Assembly: GCA_907165065.1 (NCBI GenBank)
Contig: OU015541.1
Coordinates: forward strand, 10,116,501-10,180,500
Length of the DNA: 64,000 nt
Direction: 5' to 3'
Source of the DNA: Caprimulgus europaeus
Taxonomy: Eukaryota > Chordata > Aves > Caprimulgiformes > Caprimulgidae
Part shown: positions 23,201 to 38,200 of the stretch, piece by piece
Layout: each line of letters begins with the position of its first letter
Numbering within the stretch: the stretch's first letter is position 1
Translations under genes and position numbers: made by a program
Notes under the pieces: generated by a model
What the model saw: the letters and a program-made list of their open reading frames with translations, nothing else
Told to the model about the DNA's origin: nothing
Databases searched by the model: none

Positions 23201-26200
23201 TTTTGCAGGTGGCCAGGCAAGCTGTGGCTCAGCTGTACTGGTCCTGGTGCCTTGCTGCACACTCAAACACTGTGGCTGAGACCGTGTTATCACCAAAATG
23301 CAGCTCCACACAGTTCCCAGCCAGCACTGTTCCCGACCCAGCCACGGCAGGGAGCAGAGCATCATCTCCCTTGCAAAGCCCCAGCAAGTGCAGCCCTGGG
23401 TGCAGGGGAGGAAGGTCCAAGCAGAGGGACAGAGGTGCCTTTGAATAACAATTCAACCTGTTCAACAGGCTGGAAAAGAGTGGTAAAATAAATAGCTTTG
23501 TGGCTTCCAAGTGACTCTCAGCTGTTATTTATAGCACTGCAGGCACTCTGCCCTGTGGCTGCTGACAATATCCCTGCTGTGACCGAGCCCAGCTCTGCAC
23601 TGGGCTCCCTCCTGTCCCTCCCGAGACTCTCCCTTCCTGGGCTTGGAGCTGTTCTCCTGCCTTCTGTCCATCACTTGTTATTTTGCCCATGGCTGTCATA
23701 ACAAGTGACTTTGCTCTAGTTTGTGCCTCCGAGGTGGATGAATGAATCAATGCTGTGGTGGAAGGGTGCTGGGTTCCTGCCAGCCTTGGCCGAGACTGGG
23801 GCGATGCTGGGCATGGGTGAGCTCCCTGCCCTCAGGAAGCAGCGTGACACCAGGGCACTTGATTTACTGGTTTCTCTAGGACTAGGATGGGTTGCCATGG
23901 GAATGGTTTCCTACAGATCTCTTGGAAGAGTCTGATCCAAGAGAAGAAACCTTTCTGTGTGCCTCCTATTGCAACTATGGGGACTTGATACATCCATCCC
24001 CAAAAGCTGTTTTTCCATAGCCGTGCAAAGCACGCTCTGTGGGAGCTGGAGAGAAAGCACAAGCATTAAGTGTAGCAGGGTCAGATACTGGGACACCTAA
24101 TGATGTTAGCAGCAGTGCCTGCTGAGGATCAGCACCCTAATTCAACATGTTGGGACAGGTCCTACCTACAGAGCTTCCTTGGTTGATGCCCCAGTGCACT
24201 GCCACCCTGCAGCACATAGGAAGCTCAGGCAATGAAGGAGGATTTGGGTTTTGCTGTGGTCTCAGAGGATCAGTGTAAGTCTGAACCCCTACACAATGTA
24301 GAGGGGAAGATGTTGCACTTAATCAAAATGATTTGGGAGAAATACTGCATCCTTGAAGGAGTAATTGGTGCATTTTGCTCGTCTAAGTGTCTCCAAGTGA
24401 AAAGATGTCTCTGTAATGCCACATGTCTTACTTTCCCTCTCTCCTCCTTTTGCAGGAAGGAAGATGTCTCTATGTGATCCTGCTGATGGCCCTGTATTGG
24501 TGCACGGAGGCGCTGCCCTTGGCCGTGACGGCTCTGCTGCCCATTGTCCTCTTTCCCTTTCTGGGGATCCTCCCATCTAACAAAGTTTGCCCACAATATT
24601 TTTTAGACACCAATTTCCTCTTCCTCAGTGGCTTAATCATGGCCTCAGCCATTGAGGAGTGGAATTTACACCGCAGGATCGCGCTCCGGGTCCTCATGTT
24701 GGTGGGAGTCCAACCAGCCAGGTGACTACGGGAGCAGGGGATCTCCGTGGGGGATGTGAGCTACAGGCACTTGGCAAGTGGCTCTGCTGTGGTGGGCTGT
24801 GATGAAAGCATCTCTCGTACCAGAGGACTGTCCCCACCCCCTTTCTCCAGCTTATTGAGTTTATTCAGCTGTTTGCCTTTGCTCAGTGGCAGTGGAGCAC
24901 AATGAGAATCCTTTGGTTCAGCCCCATGTTTGTGTTCCAGCCAGTTACAGGACAGTCACAGAAGTCCCTTTTGCTTTTACTTTTGTTATCCTTGCACATG
25001 AGCTTTACTTTCTGTAGCTATAATATATCAGAGAACTTGCCAAACTGAAGAAATTCAGCTTTTCCTTTTTTCTCTCTTCCAGACTAATTTTAGGGATGAT
25101 GTTGACAACGTCTTTCCTGTCCATGTGGTTAAGTAATACTGCCTCCACTGCTATGATGCTTCCAATTGCCAATGCAATTTTAAAAAGCCTCTTTGGGGAG
25201 AAAGACACATCTAAGGATATGAACAGGGAAAATGAAGAAAACCAAGGTAATTGGGACAGGGCAGTGGTATAAGCCAGTTGAGGTCTGCCCTGCTGCTGTC
25301 AAATATGCCCCATTTTATTTATTTCACTGGCACAAGTACCAGATTTCTTAGCAGCAGCTTGATCTCGGTGCTGGTCCTATTTTAATACACACTTTATTAC
25401 CACAGTGGAAGAATATTGGTATAAAACTCCCTTTTATCCTGTGGAGGCAATGCTTACAAGTTGTCTGGAAAGACCAAGAAGTGGGGATGCCCAGCTAACC
25501 TGCTCCATAAACCCGCTGCTGCTGGCACCAGTTAAAGTCCAGCTCTGGGTATGGTGGCAGTGGGATTCGCAGGGATTCCTCACTGCAGGGATGGCCAGAT
25601 CTAGGGAGGGCTGCAGGTAATAACACCTGGGCTGAGAAGTGCTGCATAAGGAGGTGTTGCTGCTGGGACAGGCAAGGGACTGGTCAGACAGTGAAGCCAG
25701 GCAGGGGTGAGGACCATGACCCCTCCATGGTAGCACTCAAGGTTGCTGTGTGCTCGTGGGCAGGTGGGTTGTCCTCTCCTTTTTCGTATTTGTTCTCCCA
25801 TGAGACTGGAGCCTAAGCTGGATGAGAAAAGGAGGACAGAAGGGAAGGCTGGTAGGTTAAATACTGCTTTATAAAGTGACTTGTGATTTCCCAGCTTGAT
25901 GCTTGATTTCCCAGCTTGGTGTTGTTCCTGAGCAGGTCGTGGACAGGCTGGGTCAGGGGTATGCTGTAAGGTAAGGTCTTCCTCCAACCCCCTCTTCACC
26001 AGTCATTTACCAGGAGTTGGGCTTCTGTCAGACAGTGATGAGGAACAGCAAAACAGAAATGAAGTCACAAAGTCCCCTTTGCAGCTATTACTGATAGCTG
26101 GAGCAGTAGTCACGGCTTCTCTTTCTTGCACTAATTAGTAATTCTTCTGCCCTTGTGATTTGCAATGGCTTTTTGGTTCCCACTGAGTCCTATGGCAGAA

Positions 26201-29200
26201 AAATGAGTCCCCAGAAGAAGATTCAAACATGTGCATACTCTAATAAAGATATAATTAATCATTCATCATTAATGTCTAGCAATCATGAGATATTTGCACT
26301 CCAGGTTGCTTTATCACATTTGCTTTATGAATTTTTGACTGTTCACATCTATTAAACTCAACCCCACTGACCTTCTTTCTCTAATTTCTTATTCTGTAGG
26401 AGCATTGTGTTTTGTCAGTCTGCTTTTAACCTTCTTGACCCCATCCTCTGAAATGATTTGACTGTATAGTTGTGGCTGTAAATACAGTAGAGTTTGGGAA
26501 CACATAAAATCAAGACCCCTGTTGTACCAGACATTGGCAAGCACAAAATTAATGTCCTTGGTTTACAATGCTTATAGTGGTGGGACAAGCTAGGAAAGGC
26601 AAAGGGAGAGGTGTGCAAGTAGAAGAATGAATAAAGCATTGCTCTGCAAATATGTGATGGTGTGATGATGTATTTCTTCTTTTGAGGTAGAGACTTGTAA
26701 AAGAAATAAATACAAGTGAAGGAGGAGTCATCTGTAAAAGGTACATCAAAACGCAAGTTTTCTTGTAGACTTTTAATTTGAACTTTAGTGTCCCAAGGTA
26801 GACTCATCCTTTTCTGTAATCTTTCTGGATGGATGAGAAAAGCTGAGTTCCTTGAAGGAAGCCCTAGACCTGAAGTCAGTCAAAAGCAACAAATCTGATG
26901 TGTCCCCTAGAAGCAGAGATGTGAAGGTGAGCTTTCTGCAGGGGGCTCCTGTCTGTTGGGTGTCCTCTGAAGTCGGGGCTGGTTGCACATCTCCAGTAGG
27001 GCTGTTGCAGTTAGATTCTTTTCACAGACCTGATGAAACCTGACTGAACATAAGGAATGTGTTTGAGAAAAAGGTATATTCATTTCATATTTTAATTAAT
27101 TTTTATAATCTAAATGAGTTGTCATCTGTGTTCCAAAAAAGACAGACAGGTTTATTTGGGAAGGGGTCTGTATGTGGAAGCAAACTTGCAATGGCATATG
27201 ATAAGGTCAGTTTGCACATCTGCTTTGATATGCTTTAATAACACTGTAGTAATGTCCAGGAGGCTAAAAAATACTTGGGTGGCAATAAATAAATAAATTA
27301 AAATGTATTAAAGAATATGTAGCATGTAAGAGCACTTGATTTTCTGAAGAAATCCCAACAAGTGTATGAAACCAGCTTTGTGAAAGGCTTTACTTGTGCA
27401 TGTAGTGCCAGGATTAAAGTGATGCCTCTGATCAGTTGATCATACTTATTTGCTGATGAGAGAACCTCAAGTTGCAGTCACTTATGTCCATGCACAACCA
27501 TGCGGGCAGCATGTTATAGATCAGTAAATATTTGCATACTTGTGTCATTGATAGCTAAAATTTGATGTAGGGTTTTGTTCATTTTTACACTGTTGCCTCC
27601 TGATGCAAGCATGCAGTTAGATGAGCTTTAGCAGTGAAGTCCCAGCTGGTTCTGATTCACTGGAGCAGGGTTATGAACTAAACACCAACAGGCTTTTTTC
27701 AACATCTAGAATTCTCCTTTTGGAGGTGGGTTATAGATTCCCCACAATTCTGTCTGACATCTCCAGTGATAGGTGTGTGACAAGCTGGAAACCACAGTGC
27801 TAGTGAGCCTGACCATCTCTCCTGTCTCTGCCTGCTAACCCATCATTGGCAATACTTAATTTCTCTGAGCAGCTTCAGTATCTCCAGGTAAAAATCAGGA
27901 GAAAATATTTCCATCCTTTTTTTTCCTGCATAGAGAATATCTTCTGCAAATTCAAGATAAACTGCAGTCAGTGCTTGAGGTGCTTCATTTGGTCACAGAC
28001 CTGGAAAATGATGTCTCTAAAGGGGAAGGTGGGAAATGTGTATTTTTGGACACCACTGCTGGTCTGGCTGCCTAACCCCAGCCTGCACTAGCAAGGTATG
28101 GCCCCAGCACTGCTGCCTGCACCCCTTGGTGAGTGGAAATATTCCTTCTCTGGCTTTTTCAACTTTTTAGAAACAATAAAAATGTCATTAAAGCCAAACT
28201 TTTTTAGGACAAGCCTTTCTGCTTCCAAGGTATATGAGGTATTTGGGGGAAATGGCCACTGAAGTCTTTTCATACTGCTCTGTGAGAGGTGTGTACAGTC
28301 AGGTCCTACCCCAAGTGGTCTTTGGGCTCTTCTGACTTATGGATCTGTAACAATTTTCAACTCCTTTTTTACAAGTTTCATGGGAAAATTCTGCTCTGCA
28401 GCAGCTCTGGCTTTCCTTTGCACAGTTGCCTTTTGCAGACCTTCCTTGAGAGGTAACTCACAGGTGGTCCTGCCAAGATGGGATGGGAGTTTGGGCTTAT
28501 AAAGGAAAAAATTAGAAAAATGTGAAGAAGTGGAATGAAATATGTCTCTTTGCAGAATTAGTACTGGCTTGAGTAGGACATCAGTGGTGACAGGGTGTGG
28601 GCTAGATGTTTTGGGGGAACAAAGTTGTTTATGGGTTAAGAAAGCTCAGCATGTGTGCATCCAAGCCAATTAATTCCAATTTGGGAAATTAATGATGTGT
28701 GAAACATGACTTTGCAAAACTCCTTGGTTCAGTTAGCTGGAATGAGCTCTGTGTCTCGGTGCACATGTGAGTGAGGCCAGAGACTTTGCCCACTGGCCCT
28801 TCTCCATGCAGTGCTGTCAGTCTCCAGTGCACATGCAGGTAGAAAAGGATCATGGTTCAGACTGAGGGCTGCAGGGAAATTTGGGGACTGATGGGGTTGC
28901 AGTGGCAGGAAATGGACTCTGCATGCAGTGGTCTGCACAGCCCAGGGAGGTGCAGGGACACAGGCCTCTGGACCCCAAAAGTGTAAAAAGAGCCCCAGAA
29001 AAGGCAGCAGAGACAGCAGTAATGGGGAAGGACCACCCGGGCTGAAGGTGGATCAAACTCCAAAGTGCTCCAGTCCTGAGGAGGACTATGGAAAATGGGG
29101 TTTAGTGGCACATCTCTCCTCCCAGCCTCAGGAGGTCAAGCCATGAACCCGAGCCACAAATGCCACAAGTCTTAGTGTGAGATCTGATAAGAAGGAGTGA

Positions 29201-32200
29201 TTGTATTTATTTTCTGTCTTTTAATTTCTGAATTCTCCCATATGTTTCTGTGTGGTAGAGTGGTGTGCACCTCCCAGTTTACTGCCAAAGACAATGCTGG
29301 TTGTGCTGGTCAAAATATACCCTTTTCCCCAAGTGCTTCTGCGTCCTGCTCATCTTCCCTGTGTGGCGATGAGGAGGACAGTGGGGCAGAGCCTGTGTGA
29401 AATGTGTAGGAGTGTCCCCCCAGGAGTGGCCCTAAACTTGTGTTGGGGACCAGTCTGTCAGCCTGCAAGGTCTGTCATTTGTGGAGGGAATGGTGGGCTT
29501 GGGTATGGTCTTTGCTGTTGGAGTGGATTTCAGAGGATCTGGTATGAAACCGAATCCCCAAATGTGCCCCACTCATCATTGAAGAGTGAATGACAGCTTT
29601 ACAGTGACCTTGCATTGGATGTCTGCAGAGGGTAACCTTCTCCTCCCTTGGGAGCGGAGCTCTGCAGCAGGGAGTGTTCCTGCTGTCCCTTGGGGAATGT
29701 GCCTACAGATGTACAGCCCAACAGTCAGTTTTTATTCCTGAACATGAGCTATGGTTATCCCCCCCTCCCAAAAAAAAAACCCCACCCCAAACCCATGACT
29801 TCATAAGGGACAAACTGAAACTCCTGGTCATGTTAGAGTCCAGAGTCCAACCAGTGGCAGTAGTAAAAGGACCAGGGACTTCTTGGTGTTGGAGGAGAAG
29901 CTGGGTGCTGCAGTGGGACCAGAGTGGTGGCATGAGGAGATGAGCTTGGTCATCCCTGCTGGGCATTCCCAACCCTAGCCCTGTGGCATGAGCCCACCCT
30001 TCGTCTGCACAGGCCCTTCTCTGTAAATGGCAGTTGTTTCTTCCATTCCACTGTTTGGTTCAAGGAGAATTTTCTAGATGCTTTGAACTGTTTTAAAGTC
30101 CTAATCTTTCTTTTTCAGCATCTTTACAGCAGAATAAACTTTACACTGTACCAACTGAGATGCAGTTTCTGGCAAGTACTGAGGAGTAAGTTAATTATAA
30201 AGTTTGTATTAGAGAGTTGAGAGAGAGAATTATCCCCTGAGCTAGACCAAGTTTTAGGATTTTGAAATTCAATCACTGAAATGCTTTGATTATAGCAAAC
30301 TTCTCAATCACTAGTAGCTTGATGATAGAAACCCTCCTCTGTGTGTCCAGCATCTCTCTGCATGTCCAAATCATTGCAGAGATTTTCCTGCCACTCTGAC
30401 ATGGTAGACAGAGGTGTCTCCTGCTGGGGAATTGTGCCTTGGTTTTCTCAGGAACATCGAGCATGTGAAGCTGGTGATATAAAACCCACCAGGATTTACA
30501 CACTGGTGATGGTTCTGCTATGATAACAACGATGGGAAGGAAGCATCTTTTCAGGAACAGATGTTTCTTTCCTCTCAGTGCTATCATTTTTTTTTTCTTT
30601 TAGCAGTCTTGTGGATTTTATATTAAGTGTTAGAAGTTGCTGAGGGGCTGGGCAAGGCACATGCACCCTCAGTCCCTATGGATGGGTGCTGAAGGTGCTC
30701 TGCCTTTTGCGAGGCTGCTGGTCCCCTGTGGCAGTTCCCCGAGCAGACCCCTCTGCTGCACTGAGCTGCTTGGGGTCCTTGAGGACAGTGTTAGCCTGGA
30801 TTGCTAAAAACTGGGAATTTTCCTGCTGTCAAGGCTCTGAAGTGGTTGCGCTGTGTTTAAACCAGGGCTTTCACCGGATTCTCTTTTGGACTGTTTTAAA
30901 GCAAAGATCTGACGGAGGAGAAGGAGGTTGCCAGTGATGCTCTCTCAGATTTGAAGAAGGAGGAGGAATACAGAACTAATATATGGAAAGGTTTCCTCAT
31001 CTCAATCCCATACGCAGCCAGCATCGGAGGCACAGCAACGCTGACAGGAACTGCACCGAACCTCATCCTTCTGGGACAGCTGAAGAGGTATGGGAGAACA
31101 TCCTGGAGAGCCCTGTAAATCCTGGAAAACAGAAGTGTTCTCCATCCCTGTAGGAAATTCCCTTCTGTGCTGGGTGCTAGTTTGGAATTGATTCTCTTCC
31201 AGAATATTTTGGAAAACTTTGTGAGCAGGTGAAAGCAGTGAGTGCATCGGCCTTAGCTGTAATGAGCAGGTTTCCAGCACGCCCAGCCAGGCTGGCAGCC
31301 AAACCAGTGCATATGTGCTTCACCTTCCTGATGCTCTTAATGCCATTGAATTTAATGGGACTTGACTACACACAGACAATTAATCTGGTAACTGTTTTGA
31401 TGAAGCAGGCCGTGTAGTGTTGTGTGAGTAATTATATCTACTGCTGTATGGTAGGAAGGAAAATAACCTGCTACTTCTGGCCTGTTTTCTTAGTCATAAA
31501 AGATGCCTCCTGTGTGCATAGGAGCAGACATTTGTGCCATCCTAAGTGCTCACAGGTATTTCTCTGCTGGCTTCTACTGGCAGCATGTTCAGGCTGTCCT
31601 AAGTGTGTACAACATCCCTATGAGGCTCATGCTCAGTCTCTCCAGCAGTTACTGTAGCAGGATTTAATCCTGGGTATTCAGGAGAATCATTGTATGAAAG
31701 CATCAGCCATCTGGAATGATTTTCAGATCTTCCTGTGGAGGCTTGTACCACTGGGCTGGGTGAGCTGTGGGTGGCAGGGTGGCCTGGGGGCTTGTCCCAA
31801 CACAACACTTCCCAGATCTCCTGCTGCCCAGATAACTGCTAGTGCCCACAGAGGAACAGTTTTTAAATGCACACTGGCAAGTTTGTGGGATATTTTGCTG
31901 CTGATTTCAGGTGTTTGTTTACCCTTAAATTGAAGGGTTGTTTTCCCTTCTTGCATTAACTTGATTTTTCCCATTTGCTTAGTTATTTTCCAGAATGTGA
32001 TGTGGTGAACTTTGGTTCTTGGTTTATGTTTGCATTTCCTTTAATGCTGATTTTTCTTCTCCTGGGATGGCTGTGGATCTCTATCCTGTATGGAGGAATT
32101 AACCTGAGGTACGTTTATATTCACTATGTGTATATGTGGTCTGGTTATACCAGCATTGTGGATTACATGTTTATCATGATTCTCATACTAAATTTACTGA

Positions 32201-35200
32201 CATCATCTCATGGATGGTGAGGGGTATCATAACTAACTTCAGGATGCTCATGCTATAACAAGTAATTTATTTTTAAGAAGCTGATATGCAACAGAAAGGT
32301 GTTAAAAATACCTCATAGCTACATATACTTTATCTGTCTGAAATATGTGTCTGTACAGAATATATATTATGTATTCATTCAGTTAAACATACAGTTTTTC
32401 AAGGTTGTTTTACTGCCTGACCTGGCCTGTGGAGCTCGGTGGCAGATTTTCCTTGACAGAAGGGAAAGCAGGATCAAACTTTGAAGACCAGCGTGAAATC
32501 TCAGTTCCCCTGGAATTAGTAGCAAAAATCTCCTAGAATATAAAAGAGCCAGGATTTGTTCTTGGGGCAGAAACTTGGGTTTGGAACATATTCGTTCACA
32601 ACAGAGCTCAATTTTACAACAATGTGTTAATCTGTAACTGAGAATAACGTGTTTTCCTGGTAAATCTTTGCTGGATACATGCAAACCTTAGTGTACACTG
32701 CTTAAAACGATTGCAGCGTTGCCGTGCTGGTTCATTCAGAGCACTTTTCCCCCCTAGACTCTCTCATGTGATAGTAGCAAACTCGGAGTCTTGCTTTCTC
32801 CAGGGACCATACAGAATTTCTAATAAGCACAAAAGTGTGGAATTGTTATTTTGAGTTTAAGATTCGAATGGAGGGCGGGAGAGAACAGGTGTCCAAATAT
32901 TTACATTGTCTCAGAGACAGGAAAAAAATCAATGGGAAAGTTTCAACCCAGAAAATGCCAAATGCCGGTCCTTAAATTGCTCGTGGGACTTCACAGGAGG
33001 CTGTGTGTGCTGCTGTGGGATGCTCTGCTGGCTCGTAGCCATTTAAACCTGTGTCACTTCCATGGTGTGTCTGGGGCTCGTGCCATGCGGAGCCGGAATT
33101 CCCGTGCCCTATGGTGAGGGTTGGGGCACTCAGCATCCTGCTGGCACGGCCCCAGTCCATCAGGTGAGGGAAGAGGTAGCAGTGCTGGCCAAAGCCCCTG
33201 GCAAAATGCAACATTGCTTTTGTGCTCGGAGAACGTGATGGGTTTTGTTTTGTTTGGCTCGTCCCTGTCAGCACGCAGCCCGGCTGTATTGGGATAGCTG
33301 GGCCAGCGCGGATCCCAGTATTCCCCAGTGCCTCGGAGGAGACACTGCAAAGCTGCACAAGTAGAAGTGTCTGTAGGAGTTTGGGCTGCTTTGGCTGTAG
33401 TGACTCAGGGATAGTGGCTGGACTTCCTATGTGGGCAAGTCCTTGGTGTCTGCAGCACACACAGGCAGATGGACATCGCTCCGGTAGCAGGTTAGATTTA
33501 TTGAATCCGAAAGACATTAAAAGGCTTATTAGGTGTAGGCTGGCTGAGCTGGGCTGATGCTGCCATCAATAACACCCCCCTAAAAAATAAGAAACTAAAG
33601 GGCCAAATATCTCTTTGATGTTCAGGAATTTCTGAATGATCAACCTAGAAGATCCAGCCTCGATGTCTCTTTGCAATGGTGAATGAATTAAGGAAGCACA
33701 GGCACTGTGGGGCTGGATGGATGCATCTGATGCAGAAAGTTGGGGTTTTCTTAGGTTTAACCAAGATCACAAGCAGGTTTAGAAACTGGGTTCAGCAGCA
33801 TGGGATGTGATGGGAGATGAGGTGCAAGATATGAATATAGCATTTGTGTGCACGTACAACAAAGGATCAAACAGTGCGTGTGGTCAGCGTGGCCAGGCTA
33901 AGAGGCTTAGCTGGGAGCACATTAACATTCCCAGCCAGTTAGAAATTCCTCAGCCAGTTTTTGTTGATCCTCAGCAGCATTCTGGGATCACCCAGGAAAT
34001 TGCAAGTGACTTGAGAAATGAAGGGACAGATTCATTTTCTGTGTTACCCTCTTCCTAGTTATTCTGCTCCGGTAGGTGTCTGCTAGAGGTGAGGAAATCC
34101 TGCAGTGTTAGAATCATAGGATTGTTCTGGTTGGGAAAGACATTTAAGATCATCGAGTCCAACCATAAACCTAACACTACTGAGTCCACCACTAAACCAT
34201 GTCCCTAAGCACCTCATCTGCATGTCTTTTAGATACCTCCAGAGATGGTGACTCACTCACTTCCCTGGGCAGCCTGTTCCAGTTTTGGGACATTCTTTTG
34301 GTAATCACAGCTCATGCTGGAGGAAACAGTTCAGACTATACATGAAGGGAAACTTCCTAACCTCTGAGGGTCTCATTTGTATGAATGCAGAAAGAAAGGA
34401 TATATAAAATAAGGCCTTACTGACTGTGTCTGCACCAGAGACCTTCATCATCAGTCTTCATCATCTGAAGATAATGCAAACTGAGCCACCAAGGATGCGC
34501 AGCTCTGTGAAGTGCATCCAGAATCATGTGCTGCAGTAGTAAATGCAGCAGTTGCTATGCGACAGTTGTGTTAGAGGCATGTAAAGGTGTAACTGTGTTT
34601 CTTGGCAGGGGCTGGAGAACAAAAAAGTCAAATATAAGAGTGGATGCAGAAGCCCGAGCCAGAGAAGTGATCAAGGAGGACTATCAGAAACTGGGTCCAA
34701 CAAAGTGAGTCATAAAGTCGGGGCTGAAATGAAGAAGAAATCAAGTAGGTTGCAAATGTCCTGTCTTAAGAGTGGACAACTGGGAGAAATTGAGGGGTTT
34801 TTAGAAGAAAATTAAATAGATGTTTTCACTTAGAGTGTTTGTGACCTGCTGAAGTTTGTTTTTTGCTCCAGCCTCTCTACCTTCACTAACAGGAATAATT
34901 GCAAATAGCAGCTTGTACTCAAATCTCAAGAACCAAGTTCATATTCTAGAGTGAATTCATGCTGGGTTGATTAATTACTGTTTTTTTTCTGAATAGCTCC
35001 TTCAACTGTATTAATCAGGTGGAGAAAGAACAAGACTCTTTGAGCTTCATATTGTATTGAAGATTCAGCGATGTTTGTGTCATGCTATCGACATTGTAAT
35101 TATTCCTGTTGTGTGGAAAATGGAGTGGTTCTTCAAAGACAATTCTCTGTGCCTGTGCTGTAGATGAAAGAAATTGGTTTATTTGTTCCATTCAGTACAT

Positions 35201-38200
35201 TATCAAGCTGCCTGCAAAATGTCTCTGAAATAATCAAAGTCCCACTTTAAGATCTAGGAGTGAGAAAGTCCATTAAGCTGTGCTCTACCAATTTGATTAG
35301 CAACCCCATAACTTAAAATCAATGCAAGTGGCCTCTTCCCAATGGTTTAAATGCCCTTCCTTGTGCTCAGAGATATTTTAAACACTGTTTTAAGCCATTG
35401 TCTTGGTTAAATCTTGACGCCACTAGAGTCAAGCCTGATACTTCGTGAATGATATTGCCATTTACCCTGCTGTTTGTCACGTATCTTAAGGATGCTGTTT
35501 AGGGTTTGACCTTCAAGTTTGTTCCTGCTGTCTCTCATATGATTTGAATCTCAGTCATCCTTTTGCATTGCTTGAACTGAAGTGGAACCATTCCTAGCTG
35601 ACCATCCCTTAGGGATGTCCCAGAGAGCAGTGGTGAGAGGAATGACTATGAGAAGCTGTTTGGCCGTTCCCCTTTGCCACACCCAGAGGGTCAACCTTGT
35701 GTACGCCTGTTGTGACATCTGGGCATTCCTGATGCCTGTCTTGCCTCTTCTTAATGTCTTCCAATAAGAGATAGTTGCTGGCAAATACCACTATTTGCAA
35801 ATAGATTTACCATCTATTCCAAAGTTTCACTGTAGTTATTTTTACAAAACCAGCCTCAATTCTCACCCAAGCTGCTGCAGCCTGGGCTCAATGCTTGTCC
35901 TAGCTTGGACCAACTCCTTTAGCACATCAGCATTTTAACTGCATTTCTTTTCATTTTAGATTTGCAGAACAGGCAATTTTCTTCTTCTTCTGCATGTTTG
36001 CCATCATGCTTTTCTCCAGGGATCCCAAATTCATTCCAGGCTGGGCCAGCTTTTTTGCACCTGGGTAAGATTTTATTTTCGTTCCACTGCATTTTTCGAA
36101 AGCATTTCCAAGTCATTTTGATTCCTGGGTTTCTGATTGCATTGCTTAACACTATTATTCAGGTTTCCTAGAATAAATTATACTGAGCTTCAAGTAGTAG
36201 AGCCAGCTTCATTGTTTCTGTCTCCCCGAGGAGCTACATGAAGCCCAGTGGGAAGTTGGCATGTGTCTATCTGCGGCCATCCCTAGGGATTTGACGCTGG
36301 GAGTGCTGTTTGTAGGAACATTTACAGTGAAATACTGAATTCTTTATGCATTCACTGATTTCACTGGAGGTCTGGAGACTGAAGAGAGATGGCAGGAGCT
36401 GACCCCTTGTGCTGTCCTCTCTGTTTAGCAAGTTAGTCTTCCCTGTGACATCCATACCTTGGGAAGACAATCGGATATAGCTGTTGGGGAATGCTAAAGC
36501 TCAGAGATGGTGCTGTTATTTCTTAACAGAAGGGACCTTCATAGTGTTTTTTTTAATAAAGCCCAAGCTTAACAAATGATTCCTTAATACAACAGAGTAG
36601 TTATGGACTTTCCCCTCATCAGTTAATAGCTCCTTACAATCAAAACCAGGCATAATCTCTTTATTGGATGGAGCCTGCCTTTCACCTTAGAACTTGAGCA
36701 TTTTGCAAAGAACTCATATAAATGAGATGGTCTGGGCTGTTCCTCTCTTCCTCCCTGCAATGAGCTGGTGAAACTTGTCCTCACAGCCCTGCATGGACTG
36801 ACCACAACTCTGCAAGCAGAACAGCCAGAGCATCAGTGTGGTGGGGATTGGATCTTGGTTTTTACATTTTCAGGGCAGTTTTTCTAGGGGATTCAAAGCC
36901 CATCTTAGCAATGTAGCTCAACAGGGAATTAAAAAGAACTGTGAACAACGAATGTTGTTCAAACCTGATGGAAACTTGTAATCTTCTTTGGTAAATCCCT
37001 GTTCTCATAAATTTTAATTTTACAGGCTTTTTCTCCTTACTAGTGTTTCTGCTGCTTTTGGACAGGTTTATCTCAGATGCAGTTACAGGAATCACCATTG
37101 TGATTATACTGTTCTTCTTCCCTTCGCAAAAACCTTCCTTCAGGTGGTGGTTTGACTTGAAAGGTGAGTAGGAGACCCCTCTGCCCTTGTCTGTGCTCTG
37201 GCAGGGCAGACACAAAGCAGGAGCCAAGACTTTCCCCCCTGGGACCTGCAGCAGCCCACAGCAGCAGTGCTGGCCGTCTGGAGCAGCGTGGTTGGAAGGT
37301 GCAGTTTGATCATACAGAGGCTTTTTTCTGAAGGGCCAGAAGAGGTTTAGCAGTCACTGCCCTGCTGCCAATGGCAGGCATGACTCAATTGCTCATGTTG
37401 CTGTCAGAGATGATGCCATGGTGGGTTGAAGCGAAGTGAAGTAGGTGTTGACCTGATTGTGAAAGAGAGGTTTGGTGTCTGACTCCCAAACAGCTCCTGT
37501 CCCTCAGGGGAGAGCATGAACCTCTCAGAGGGCAGAGCCAAGTGAATTGTCCATACTCAGAAGTAGGGGCCCTTCCTCAGTTCCTAAAATGATTTAGAAT
37601 TTAAACTCCTAAAGCCCAAACTCTCCAGCAGGTTTTGGTACCAGCAGACTTTTGAGATCTTGGGTCTATCCTCTTCAGTAGCAATGAGATACAAATTTTA
37701 ATTTATAAGCTCTTTGGAATAAGAGATGGTCTTACTGTGGAGATGCAGCTCATGAAGGCCCTTTGTGAATGGTGCAGCACCCTGTGGGATCTATGGGAAC
37801 AAAATACCAGCTGCTCTGAGTCGTGCACGTTTGTTGTGTTGTTGATACGCAGGAAGATGTTTTATCAGGCTTCCTCTGGATAAAATATGTGTGCCCTTGT
37901 TCAGCAGAAAATTACAGTCCCATTAGTGCATCCTTCTGTATGACAGACCTTGCTTCATCATGTATTAAGAGATGGCCTTTAGGGGAGATGAGCTCTTTGC
38001 TATAAAACTTGCTGGCTCTTGAATGGCAAGTGGGAAATTAATAACATCTTCATAATTCAAATGTTAGAAAACTTCCTCCTTCCACAGAGTCCCATCTGTT
38101 GAAGACAATGTTTATGTCTGTTACAGAGAGAAAATTAACCCAGTATTAAATGTGCCCTCAAGAAAGCCTCAAAGAAAACTTTTAAGTGCTAGAATTTATT

